This document shows positions 16,816-24,930 of a DNA stretch of 34,225 nt, piece after piece (position 1 is the first letter of the stretch; each line of letters begins with the position of its first letter). The position numbers were made by a program, and so were the translations under genes. Source of the stretch: Planctomycetota bacterium (GTDB lineage Bacteria > Planctomycetota > MHYJ01 > JACQXL01 > JACRIJ01); contig JACRIJ010000110.1 in assembly GCA_016220095.1 (NCBI GenBank), forward strand, positions 1-34,225. Direction: 5' to 3'. The notes beneath the pieces were generated by a model. The model saw only the letters and a list, made by a program, of their open reading frames with translations, had not been told where the DNA came from and ran no database searches.

Positions 16816-16894
16816 ACTTAAGAGTCCGGAGTCGGGAGTCCGGCCATCCTGACCCATTTTGCATTCTTCATTCTCGTAATAACTGGAGGATTTT

Positions 16895-18058
16895 ATGAAA
16901 AAAGTGTTGTGTGTAGTGATTATAGCATTATTCCTCTTTTCCCCCTGTATAAAAGAAACATTTGCGCAGGGAAAACCCAAAGCGCCTTTGCAGGAACGGG
17001 TGGACAAGGCGATTGACAAAGGCTTGGATTATCTCAAAGACAAGTTCAAGGGAAAAGACTTCAAGGGCGAGGATTCAGAACTTGTGCTATTCACGTTTTT
17101 ACACGCGGGATTAACCAAAAAGGACGCCATCGTCAAAAAGGCCGCAAGAGACCTTATGGGCAAAAAACTCGGCCGCACTTATAATGTCGCGCTTCTGGCA
17201 ATGGCATTAGAGGCGCTTGACCCGATGGAATACCAGGACAAGATCGCCGAATGCGCGCAATTCCTTGTGGATTCTCAATGCCCTAACGGCCAATGGAGTT
17301 ACGAATGCCCTGGTTGGAAAACCGACGCCAAAAGCGGAACCCGCAAAAAAGCCGCAGTTGCTTCCGGCGGCGACAAAGAAGAGCCCGCCATAGGCAGAGT
17401 TGAAATCAAGGCCAACCCCCAGCAGACATTGCCTGACGGCGACAATTCCAACACCCAATACGCGCTCCTCGGCCTGCGCTCCGCATACAACAGCAATATC
17501 ATGATACCCAAGGAAACCATGGAAAAGGCCGCGCAATTTCTCAGCAGCAGGCAGATGGCGGACGGCGGCTGGTGTTACAGCGTTACCGGCGCATCGGATG
17601 ATTATAGTTACGGAAGCATGTCCACTGCAGGCCTCGGCGGCTTATGCATTTCCAGATTTTACCTCGGCATAGACCTGCAAAAAGACGGTACTATCCAAAA
17701 AGGCAGTGAATGGTTCGCAAAAAATTTCAAGGTTGACGCCAATCCCGGCGCCGATACGGCCAACAGCATAAAATTAAGAGTTGAATCAAACCTCGGCCAA
17801 GGAATGGTCCTTTATTATTACCTTTACGGACTTGAACGCGTCGGGGTATTCCTGAGCACGGAAAAGTTCGGGGACCACGAATGGTACAATGAAGGCGCGG
17901 AATTCCTTCTGGGCCAGCAGGACAAAAAAGAAGGCAAATGGGGAAACGGAACTCTTGAGACATGCTTTGCCATACTTTTCCTGAAACGCGCCACCGCGCC
18001 GCTGAAGGCAGTGGAATCAGGACTTGATACAAGAGAACCGGTACCGCAGGACAAATGA
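16895..18058 (+). CDS. Secreted prenyltransferase/squalene-oxidase repeat protein, copy 1
   Basis: This 387-aa protein has a signal peptide (MKKVLCVVIIALFLFSP...KETFAQ, about 1-25) and helical repeats of the alpha/alpha-toroid type found in squalene-hopene cyclases. QW-like motifs appear at 127-134 (SQCPNGQW), 218-226 (SRQMADGGW) and 341-349. I see no DxDD or DCTAE catalytic motif, so cyclase activity is not supported. A Lys/Gly/Ala-rich linker (145-165) splits the repeats. GGAGGA precedes the ATG. It is followed by a close paralogue; both are probably periplasmic or surface proteins of unknown ligand. Such secreted toroids are common in Planctomycetota-like genomes (recalled, not checked). 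Confidence 0.85.
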   Translation: MKKVLCVVIIALFLFSPCIKETFAQGKPKAPLQERVDKAIDKGLDYLKDKFKGKDFKGEDSELVLFTFLHAGLTKKDAIVKKAARDLMGKKLGRTYNVALLAMALEALDPMEYQDKIAECAQFLVDSQCPNGQWSYECPGWKTDAKSGTRKKAAVASGGDKEEPAIGRVEIKANPQQTLPDGDNSNTQYALLGLRSAYNSNIMIPKETMEKAAQFLSSRQMADGGWCYSVTGASDDYSYGSMSTAGLGGLCISRFYLGIDLQKDGTIQKGSEWFAKNFKVDANPGADTANSIKLRVESNLGQGMVLYYYLYGLERVGVFLSTEKFGDHEWYNEGAEFLLGQQDKKEGKWGNGTLETCFAILFLKRATAPLKAVESGLDTREPVPQDK

Positions 18059-18175
18059 GTCTGAGGTCTGGAGTCCGTTTCGGATTTCGGCCTTCATTTT
18101 TCCTTCTTCCTCCTTCATAGGAGTATGGAGTCTGAGGTCTGGAGTTAACTACGTGATCCGTTTTCCGTGGCCTGT

Positions 18176-18219
18176 GGCGCGCCATGCACCAGTACCGGTA
18201 CATGGCCCGTTTAAACGGG
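18176..18219. promoter_or_regulatory. Cluster of perfect palindromes upstream of toroid copy 2
   Basis: Within 44 bp lie GGCGCGCC (18176-18183), GTACCGGTAC (18192-18201, inside CCATG...CATGG arms) and CCCGTTTAAACGGG (18206-18219). Nothing equivalent precedes copy 1. They could be operator sites for dimeric regulators or a structured leader; function is inference. Confidence 0.45.
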
Positions 18220-18263
18220 AACCTGAAAACGTTCTTCATTCTTATAATAATGGAGGATTTTTT

Positions 18264-19430
18264 ATGAAAAAAGTGTTGTGTGTGGTGATTGTTGTGTTAT
18301 TCCTGTTCTCTCCCAACGTGAAAGAAACATTCGCGCAGGGAAAACCCAAAGCGCCTTTGGAAGAACGCGTGGACAAGGCAATTGACAAAGGCGTTGATTA
18401 TCTCAAGGATAAGTTCAAAGGCAAAGACTTCAAAGGTGAAGACGCCGAACTTGTTCTGCTCACCCTTCTGCACGCCGGGCTTGATAAAAACAACAAGCTG
18501 GTAAAAAAAGCGGCTAAAGACGTATTGAGCAAGAAAATGATAGCAACTTATAATGTCGGCGTGCTTGCCATGGCCCTTGAAGAACTTGACGCGCTTGAAT
18601 ACCAGGACAAGATCGCCGAATGCGCGCAATTCCTTGTGGATTCGCAGTGCAAAAACGGCCAATGGGGTTATAATTGCCCGGAATGGAAACCCGCATTGAC
18701 CAAATCCGGCAAAAAGAAAGCCGCAGTTGCAAGCGGCGGCGAAAAAACCGATGAACCCGCTATCGGCAGAATAGAAATCAAACCAGATCCCAAAGGCGGC
18801 GAGGTTGGAGACAATTCAAACACGCAATATGCCCTTCTCGGACTGCGCTCCGCGGCCAATGCTAATGTTGTAATTCCCAAAGAGACATGGGAAGCCGCGG
18901 CAAGATTCCTTGAATCCAGACAGCTTGGCGACGGCGGCTGGTGCTACAGCCAGCTTTTTTACAACCTTAATGACGATACAAGCTACGGAAGCATCACTAC
19001 GGCAGGCCTCGGCGGCCTTTGCATCGCTAAATTTTACCTCGGCGTTGACATTGAAAAAGATGGAAAAATAACTTCCGGGAAAAACTGGCTGACAACCAAT
19101 TTCAAGGTTGACGCCAATCCTGGCGCGGCTAACGCGAACAACGTTAAAGATATCGTTGAAAAAAAGTTTTCCCAGAGTATTGTTTACTATTACTATATGT
19201 ACGGGCTTGAACGCGTCGGCGTATTCCTGAAAACGGATAAATTCGGAACGCATGACTGGTACGTGGAAGGCGCCGAATACCTGCTGAGCCAGCAGGAAAA
19301 AGAAGGCAAATGGGGAACCGGCACAACCGAAACCTGTCTTGCCATCCTGTTCCTTAAACGCGCGACAAGGCCGTTAAAACCGGTTGAATCCGGATTGCCT
19401 TTGAAAGAACCCGTTCCACAGGACAAATGA
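18264..19430 (+). CDS. Secreted prenyltransferase/squalene-oxidase repeat protein, copy 2
   Basis: This 388-aa tandem paralogue of the preceding gene has a nearly identical signal peptide and first 60 residues (KAPLEERVDKAIDKGVDYLK, KFKGKDFKGED). It diverges in the linker and third-quarter repeats; it has QLFYNLNDDTSYGS where copy 1 has SVTGASDDYSYGS. QW-like motifs and the toroid pattern are conserved, and no cyclase active-site motif is present. GGAGGA at 18252-18257 fixes the start; the frame is open upstream to 18024 but that part matches copied spacer DNA. The DNA after both stop codons is also similar, so the duplication included the 3' flank. Confidence 0.85.
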   Translation: MKKVLCVVIVVLFLFSPNVKETFAQGKPKAPLEERVDKAIDKGVDYLKDKFKGKDFKGEDAELVLLTLLHAGLDKNNKLVKKAAKDVLSKKMIATYNVGVLAMALEELDALEYQDKIAECAQFLVDSQCKNGQWGYNCPEWKPALTKSGKKKAAVASGGEKTDEPAIGRIEIKPDPKGGEVGDNSNTQYALLGLRSAANANVVIPKETWEAAARFLESRQLGDGGWCYSQLFYNLNDDTSYGSITTAGLGGLCIAKFYLGVDIEKDGKITSGKNWLTTNFKVDANPGAANANNVKDIVEKKFSQSIVYYYYMYGLERVGVFLKTDKFGTHDWYVEGAEYLLSQQEKEGKWGTGTTETCLAILFLKRATRPLKPVESGLPLKEPVPQDK

Positions 19431-19566
19431 GTCTCAGAGTCCGGAGTCAGAAGTCCGTTTCGGATTTCAGCCTTCATTTTTCCTTCTTCGTAGAAGTCTG
19501 AAGTCCGGACAACGGGAACCGGAAAACGGCCTTCCTTCTTCATTATTCATTTTTCATTATTCGTAT

Positions 19567-20103
19567 ATGAGTAAGATAACCTATCCCAAAGAAGTGAAAT
19601 TGTTCATCGGGATTCTAACGGCATTTGAAGACCTCCTGACGCCTCTCAAAGAGACGCTTCAGGCGGAATATGGCGAGATTGACCTTGAAAGCCCGTTGTT
19701 TGATTTCACACAGACCGCTTATTATGAAACAGAAATGGGGAGGAACATCAAGAAGAAATTCTATTCGTTCAAAAACCTGATTGACCCCGGCGTCATAGCC
19801 GGAATAAAAATTCGCACGAATGAAATTGAAGAAATCTTTGCAAAGAAATTCCCTAAAGGCGTTTCCCGTCCTGTAAACCTTGACCCGGGCTACATTGAAG
19901 CAAGCAAGGTCGTGCTTGCGTCGGCAAAGAATTTTTCTCACCGGATATACGTGGAAAAAGGCATTTACGCTGAAATCACCCTGCATTTTTCCAAAGGCGG
20001 GTTCCGTGAACATGAATGGACTTTTCCGGATTATAAGACGGAAGGATACCAGAAGTTTCTGAAAATAACCCGTGATGAATACATGAGGCAGGTGAGTCTG
20101 TGA
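19567..20103 (+). CDS. DUF4416 family protein
   Basis: The 178-aa product fits DUF4416, a conserved family of unknown function. Family-like stretches are VKLFIGILTAFEDLL, DFTQTAYYETEMG, SFKNLIDPGVIAGIKIRTNEIE, RPVNLDPGYIEASKVVLAS and RIYVEKGIYAEITLHF. It has no signal peptide or membrane segment, so it should be cytoplasmic. No Shine-Dalgarno sequence is visible; the ATG is preceded by a TTCATTATTCATTTTTCATT repeat block. It may be cotranscribed with the toroid genes, but the 136-bp spacer makes this unsure. Confidence 0.85.
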   Translation: MSKITYPKEVKLFIGILTAFEDLLTPLKETLQAEYGEIDLESPLFDFTQTAYYETEMGRNIKKKFYSFKNLIDPGVIAGIKIRTNEIEEIFAKKFPKGVSRPVNLDPGYIEASKVVLASAKNFSHRIYVEKGIYAEITLHFSKGGFREHEWTFPDYKTEGYQKFLKITRDEYMRQVSL

Positions 20104-20224
20104 ATCCTGGCGGTTTAAAGGTCTTGTGACTTGATATCTTGATGATTTACGGCCGCGTGTCCGCACGTCAACCATAAAATCACTAAACCACCAGATCCTT
20201 AAATTACAGCACGTCCTTCATTCT

Positions 20225-20905
20225 CTATTTTTCATTCTTGATTTGTTGGAGCAATTTTTCCGCTTCCGGGGTATTGATATTTCTCAACACTGAAAACAAG
20301 AGCTCTTTTTCGGGGAAATCCGGCTGTTTAATGGCGTTCTCCATTGGCGCAAGGCACGCGTTTCCCAGTCTTATAAGGTGTTCTTTTACATACCGCTTGC
20401 CGGCTTCTCCTTTCAGCCGGGCAGTCAATATCTCAATACCCTTCTCCGCCTTTGCCCCGCCCTGTAATTGCTTCATTTGCACGTCCGCGCTTATTACCTC
20501 ATTCAATTCCTCAATATATGCCTGAGCGATATCCCTGGGCAGAGCAGTATCCTTTTCAAACAAAGGGATTGCCTCCTTTGCGCCAAGGTAAACCAGCAAT
20601 TTTGCCATACACGCTTTTGTATAACTGTCATCCTGAAAGCGCGGATAGGCATAGACAATATCAGCTGTCAGGGACGAGTCCTGGAAATTTTTTACGTCAA
20701 TAATTTCCTGCACGAGGCCTGTAATTGTCCTGATATCGTTATCAGTAAAATCCTTAGTACGGTCAAAAATTTCCGTAAGCTGTTTCAAGGAAGGATTTTC
20801 AGGCCTGATATTTTTAGGCGACGGACAGCACGTGTAGGTAAAAAATGCGGCGCACGCTATTACGCCAATCATGGCCGCGGTTGCTATTATGGATTTGTTT
20901 CTCAT
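20225..20905 (-). CDS. Membrane-anchored or exported helical (HEAT-like) protein
   Basis: I do not recognise a named family for this 226-aa protein. It begins with a hydrophobic segment (SIIATAAMIGVIACAAFFTYTCC) that could be a signal peptide or anchor; the Cys pair could make it a lipoprotein, though the lipobox is poor. The rest is mostly helical, with segments resembling HEAT/PBS repeats (KACMAKLLVYLGAKEAIPLF, LLFSVLRNINTPEAEKLLQQ). AGGGGGG precedes the ATG. It lies 127 bp downstream of rph and may have its own promoter, which I could not define. Confidence 0.65.
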   Translation of the reverse strand: MRNKSIIATAAMIGVIACAAFFTYTCCPSPKNIRPENPSLKQLTEIFDRTKDFTDNDIRTITGLVQEIIDVKNFQDSSLTADIVYAYPRFQDDSYTKACMAKLLVYLGAKEAIPLFEKDTALPRDIAQAYIEELNEVISADVQMKQLQGGAKAEKGIEILTARLKGEAGKRYVKEHLIRLGNACLAPMENAIKQPDFPEKELLFSVLRNINTPEAEKLLQQIKNEK

Positions 20906-21032
20906 AAAAACCCCCCTGAATATGGTATCTTATTCTTAATGACTATGCCAAAAACGTTCAATGCCTTTACAACGGATTTCGTGTCTTCGTGCCCTCGTGG
21001 CAGAAGACCGTGGCGGGTTTAGCTGCGGCTGT

Positions 21033-21740
21033 TTAAATTAATTCTGTCTGAATCCTGAATATATCATTCAAACCTTTTTTAGCCAGGGCAAGGAGTTCGT
21101 TCAATGTCTGTTCGGAAAACGGCTTATGTTCCGCAGTGCCCTGTATTTCAACAATATGGCCGGATTTTGTCATAACCACGTTCATATCAACTTCAGCGGC
21201 AAAATCCTCTTCGTAGCACAGGTCCAGCGTCGGTGTTCCTTTAATAACGCCCACGCTGACCGCAGCCACATGGTCTTTTATCGGATTAAGCATTATCCTC
21301 TTTTCTTTCAACATTGATTTAACCAGGTCTGAAACAGCGAGAAAAGACGCCGTAATAGACGCTGTCCTTGTGCCGCCGTCGGCCTCAAGCACATCGCAAT
21401 CAATCCAGATAGTCCTCTCGCCGAGCAATTCCATATCAACCACGCTCCTGAGAGCCCTGCCGATAAGCCGTTGTATTTCCACGCTCCTGCCGTCCACTTT
21501 ACCGGCCTTATCACGCTGTTTCCTTTGCAGTGTTGAGCCCGGAAGCATCGCGTATTCCGCCGTAAGCCATCCCTTGCCGGTATTTTTCAGGAAAGGGGGA
21601 ATGGATTCTTCCACATTTGCCGTACACAGGACTTTCAACCTGCCGGCTTCCATCAACACGGCGCCGGGCGAAGTGGAAATGAAATTCCTGGTAATTTTTA
21701 TCTTGCGCAATTCATCGTTATTCCTGTTATCGGGCCGCAT
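21033..21740 (-). CDS. rph: Ribonuclease PH
   Basis: The 235-aa phosphorolytic 3'-5' exoribonuclease trims tRNA 3' ends. Recognisable blocks are MRPDNRNNDELRKIKITRNF, GWLTAEYAMLPGSTLQRK, GRSVEIQRLIGRALRSVVD, DCDVLEADGGTRTASITAS, and DLCYEEDFAAEVDMNVVMT. The length is normal and the core motifs are present. AAGGAA precedes the ATG. It follows rbfA by 73 bp. All three tRNA genes here lack an encoded CCA, so 3' trimming is needed before CCA addition. Confidence 0.95.
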   Translation of the reverse strand: MRPDNRNNDELRKIKITRNFISTSPGAVLMEAGRLKVLCTANVEESIPPFLKNTGKGWLTAEYAMLPGSTLQRKQRDKAGKVDGRSVEIQRLIGRALRSVVDMELLGERTIWIDCDVLEADGGTRTASITASFLAVSDLVKSMLKEKRIMLNPIKDHVAAVSVGVIKGTPTLDLCYEEDFAAEVDMNVVMTKSGHIVEIQGTAEHKPFSEQTLNELLALAKKGLNDIFRIQTELI

Positions 21741-21813
21741 AAATAGGTATTCCTTAATGTGATGGATTCCGCGCAGGGAGCGCCTTCGTGGCTAAAAGTT
21801 GCGGAATTAGACT

Positions 21814-22221
21814 CTAATCTTCAGATTCGGATTCATTTTCAGCATCGGGTTCGGCACCGGGCGTTTCCTGCGCATTTTCTTTTTCTATGGCATTCAGCAG
21901 TTCCGAAACGCGCATTGCCTCAACGAGGTCCTTATCTATCTGAAAAAAAAGTTCCGGGATATGTTTAAGCCGCAGGTTATGGCACAATTCCTTCTGGATA
22001 AATCCGCGCGCGTGCTTAAGCGCTGAAAGTGTCCTGTGCTGAATGACTTCATCGCCGAGTATTGAAAGCAAAACCTTTGCAGACCTGTAATCCGGCGAGA
22101 TTTCAACTTTAGTAATGGTAATAAACCCGAGCCTTGGATCTTTCATTTCAAAGAGGATTATCCGGCTCAATTCACGCAGAAACTCGCGCGAAAGCCTTTC
22201 GCCCCTTCTTGAAACAGGCAT
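21814..22221 (-). CDS. rbfA: 30S ribosome-binding factor A
   Basis: The 135-aa assembly factor binds the 30S subunit during late 16S rRNA maturation. The KH-like core is clear (RRGERLSREFLRELSRIIL, MKDPRLGFITITKVEISPDY, AKVLLSIL). After about residue 115 there is a short acidic tail (ENAQETPGAEPDAENESESE), rich in Glu like the NusA tail of the same operon. It follows infB, its usual neighbour, but with an unusually long 180-bp gap holding two hairpins. Confidence 0.93.
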   Translation of the reverse strand: MPVSRRGERLSREFLRELSRIILFEMKDPRLGFITITKVEISPDYRSAKVLLSILGDEVIQHRTLSALKHARGFIQKELCHNLRLKHIPELFFQIDKDLVEAMRVSELLNAIEKENAQETPGAEPDAENESESED

Positions 22222-22287
22222 ATGTTACTCCGTAGGATATAAGATTACTGATTTAAGATTGCAGAGCCGAAAATTACAAATTGAAGC

Positions 22288-22309
22288 TCCCTGTAGCAAG
22301 CTGCAGGGA
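22288..22309. repeat. REP-like hairpin between infB and rbfA
   Basis: TCCCTGTAGC and GCTGCAGGGA form an imperfect stem around AA, with one G.T position. The sequence continues into GAATTCGCCC. I recall similar AGCAAGCT-centred hairpins as dispersed repeats in other genomes; this is memory, not a search. Confidence 0.5.
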
Positions 22310-22354
22310 ATTCGCCCTTCGTCTTACTCAGGACTGCAGCATACAGTGACGATT

Positions 22355-22378
22355 AAAAGATTAAATATTTAATCTTTT
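22355..22378. repeat. Perfect 24-bp AT-rich palindrome downstream of infB
   Basis: AAAAGATTAAAT (22355-22366) is followed directly by its reverse complement (22367-22378). It starts 24 bp after the infB stop. On the minus strand the arm ends in CTTTT, so it could act as a weak terminator or mRNA 3' stabiliser ahead of rbfA. Confidence 0.6.
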
Positions 22379-22401
22379 CTGATAACGGCGCGGAAAAGGA
22401 A

Positions 22402-24930
22402 TTACACGCCCAATTTACGCGCTATTTCCTTTATGCGGTATGATTCAATTATATCTCCGCTTGCCAAATCGTTAAAACCTTCTATTCTGATGCCGCATTC
22501 ATAGCCTTCGGCCACGTCATGCACGTCATCCTTAAATCTCTTAAGAGACGCGAGCCGTCCCTGATGCAGGAGGGTTTTATTCCTGAACAGCCTTACCATA
22601 TTTGATCTTTCAACCTTGCCATCGGAGACTATGCAGCCCGCGATAGTGCCGATTCGTGAAATATTATAGACCTCTTTTACATGGAGATGTCCGGTAGTTT
22701 CTTCAACCCTTTCCGGCTCAAGCTGGCCTTCCATTGCCTTTTTGACATCATCCATCAACTGATAAATGACCTGATAGATATGGACTTCAACGCCTTTTTC
22801 CTGAACGAGGACCTTGGCGCGTTCGTCAATAAACGTATGAAAACCCACAATTATGGAATCGGTAACATCCGCGAGGAGCACGTCGGATTCGTTTATGTTT
22901 CCGACACCGAAGTGTATTATTTTAACTTTAACCTCGCCGGTAGAAAGGTTTTTCAGGGATTCACTGATAACCTCAGCCGAGCCTTTAACGTCCGTTTTCA
23001 CGACGACCCTGACTTCTTTTATGTTGCCGGATTTAATATGTTCAAACAAATTAGTAAGCGTAATATGCTGTCTAATCGCAAGCTGTTTGGAATGCATGAC
23101 GCGTTCGCGTTTTTCAGCGATCTCTTTTGCCTGCTGAATAGAATCAAGGCAATAGAACTTATCGCCTGCTTCAGGAACTGCGGAAAGTCCGAGCACTTCA
23201 ACAGGCGTGGAAGGTTTCGCGAAATGAACTTCCTTTCCGGCGCTTGAGAACAATGCCCTTACTTTTCCATATGAACGTCCGCAGAGTATTATATCGCCCT
23301 TTTTAAGCGTACCGGTCTGCACAAGAAACGTAGGAGCAATGCCTTTACCTTCGTGAATTTTCGCTTCAAGCACGACCCCGCGCGCCTTTTTATTGGGATT
23401 TGCCTTCAATTCAAGCACTTCAGCTTGCAGAAGAAGCATGTCAAGCAGGGTATCTATGCCGGTGCCTGCCATGGCTGATACTTCCGCGTATACCGTATTG
23501 CCGCCCCATTCGTCGGGAATAAGGCCGAGCTGGGACAGCTGTTGTTTAACCCTGTTGGGATTAGCTTCTTTTTTATCCATTTTGTTCAAAGCGGCCATCA
23601 TTGTAACCTTAGCCTCTTTGGCATGCGAAATAGCCTCTTCGGTTTGCGGCATAACGCCGTCATCCGCGGCAACGACAAGCACGGCTATATCCGTAACATT
23701 AGCGCCTCGCGCGCGCATGGCAGTAAATGCCTCGTGGCCGGGGGTATCAAGAAAAGTAATAAGCTTTCCTTTAACCTCAGCCTGATAGGCGCCTATATGC
23801 TGGGTAATGCCTCCGGCTTCTTTTTCAGCGATATTCGCACTGCGAATCTTATCAAGAAGCGTGGTCTTGCCGTGGTCAACGTGCCCCATAATTACGACTA
23901 TAGGCGGCCTGGGAACAAGGTCTTCCGGCCTGTCGGACTCTTCGGCAAGCACGGTTTCTTCGCTTTCCGTTGCTTTCTTGATTTCAATCTGCAGATTGAA
24001 CTCCAACCCCATGAGCACAACGACTTCTTCAGTAAGAAAATCGTTTATCGTAAGCATTATATTATTGTCGATCAGCTTTTTCATAAGCTGATTTATTTTC
24101 AATCCTGTAAGATGCGAAAAATCCTTCAAAGCTATAGGCGGGATTATGGCGAATTTCTTTTCTTCCCTTGGGATTTGTACGGGACGTTCCTGCGGCTTCG
24201 GAATCATTGGCGCGCGCCTCTGCTGGAAAACCGGCGCCGCGTGTTTCGGGTCATATTTCTTGTTTTCCACCCCAGGGGCAACAGACTGTTTGTTATCATC
24301 TTTGACCGCGGGATTCTTATCTTTCTGGTATTTTACAACCTTACCCCTGCGTTCCCTGATTATAGTTTCCTCGGCATTGGAATAATACGCCACTTCGGAC
24401 GGCCTGATTATCCTGCCGTGTATATCCGTACTTGACGGTCCCTCGGTCATTACAACCGACGTAAGCGGAGATTCGGTTTTTTCTCCGGCTATCTTAACCG
24501 GTTTTGCCTGGATGAACAGCGCGGGCGGCTCAGCCGGAAGGAGTTTCTTTTCGGTTGAAGGTTTTGGATGAACTGCCGCCGTATGGACAGGGAATTTCTT
24601 CTGGTATGGTGACAACGGCCTATGCGGTTCCGGAGCTTTTACAGGAGGTTTGGCCGCCGCCGCTGCTGCGGCTGCCGCGGCCGCTTCGGCTTCAGCTGCC
24701 GCCTTTTTTGCCTGCGCGGCCAGTTCCTTTTTGGTAGGCTTTACTTCAGGGAATTTTATCACAAACTTGCCGCCCGATATCGCGTTCGCGATAAGCCTGG
24801 CAAGCTCTTCATCCATCATCGTGACAGGGTTTTTGTTTTTCAAAACCAACCCCGCGCGGGATGCCTTTGAAATAAAGTCACCCGTGGAATAACCCATTTG
24901 TTTTGCTAATTCATACAGTCTTATTTTCAT
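22402..24930 (-). CDS. infB: Translation initiation factor IF-2
   Basis: This 842-aa GTPase delivers initiator tRNA to the ribosome. An N-terminal IF2-N helix domain (1-55) is followed by a low-complexity linker with a run of Ala residues at 84-93. A second IF2-N domain lies near 265-315. The G domain has GHVDHGKT (349-356), DTPGHE (395-400) and NKMD (449-452), and domains II-IV complete the protein. The ATG lies 20 bp inside the 3' end of nusA, so translation of the two is probably coupled. Confidence 0.97.
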   Translation of the reverse strand: MKIRLYELAKQMGYSTGDFISKASRAGLVLKNKNPVTMMDEELARLIANAISGGKFVIKFPEVKPTKKELAAQAKKAAAEAEAAAAAAAAAAAKPPVKAPEPHRPLSPYQKKFPVHTAAVHPKPSTEKKLLPAEPPALFIQAKPVKIAGEKTESPLTSVVMTEGPSSTDIHGRIIRPSEVAYYSNAEETIIRERRGKVVKYQKDKNPAVKDDNKQSVAPGVENKKYDPKHAAPVFQQRRAPMIPKPQERPVQIPREEKKFAIIPPIALKDFSHLTGLKINQLMKKLIDNNIMLTINDFLTEEVVVLMGLEFNLQIEIKKATESEETVLAEESDRPEDLVPRPPIVVIMGHVDHGKTTLLDKIRSANIAEKEAGGITQHIGAYQAEVKGKLITFLDTPGHEAFTAMRARGANVTDIAVLVVAADDGVMPQTEEAISHAKEAKVTMMAALNKMDKKEANPNRVKQQLSQLGLIPDEWGGNTVYAEVSAMAGTGIDTLLDMLLLQAEVLELKANPNKKARGVVLEAKIHEGKGIAPTFLVQTGTLKKGDIILCGRSYGKVRALFSSAGKEVHFAKPSTPVEVLGLSAVPEAGDKFYCLDSIQQAKEIAEKRERVMHSKQLAIRQHITLTNLFEHIKSGNIKEVRVVVKTDVKGSAEVISESLKNLSTGEVKVKIIHFGVGNINESDVLLADVTDSIIVGFHTFIDERAKVLVQEKGVEVHIYQVIYQLMDDVKKAMEGQLEPERVEETTGHLHVKEVYNISRIGTIAGCIVSDGKVERSNMVRLFRNKTLLHQGRLASLKRFKDDVHDVAEGYECGIRIEGFNDLASGDIIESYRIKEIARKLGV

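Noticed and set aside
18024..18263. 80-codon upstream extension of toroid copy 2
   Set aside because: It overlaps the end of copy 1 and then repeat-derived spacer. The signal peptide and GGAGGA fix the start at 18264.
16895..19430. Annotation of the toroid proteins as squalene-hopene or terpene cyclases
   Set aside because: No DxDD or DCTAE motif, a secretion signal, and a linker interrupting the repeats. Only the fold is supported.
23542..24435. 297-codon plus-strand frame opposite infB
   Set aside because: It lies entirely antisense to the conserved IF-2 GTPase region. Its length follows from the codon bias of the real gene.
24622..24892. Plus-strand Ala-rich or Arg-rich ORFs opposite infB
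   Set aside because: They are shadows of the GC-rich alanine run in the IF-2 linker and have no ribosome-binding site or family match.
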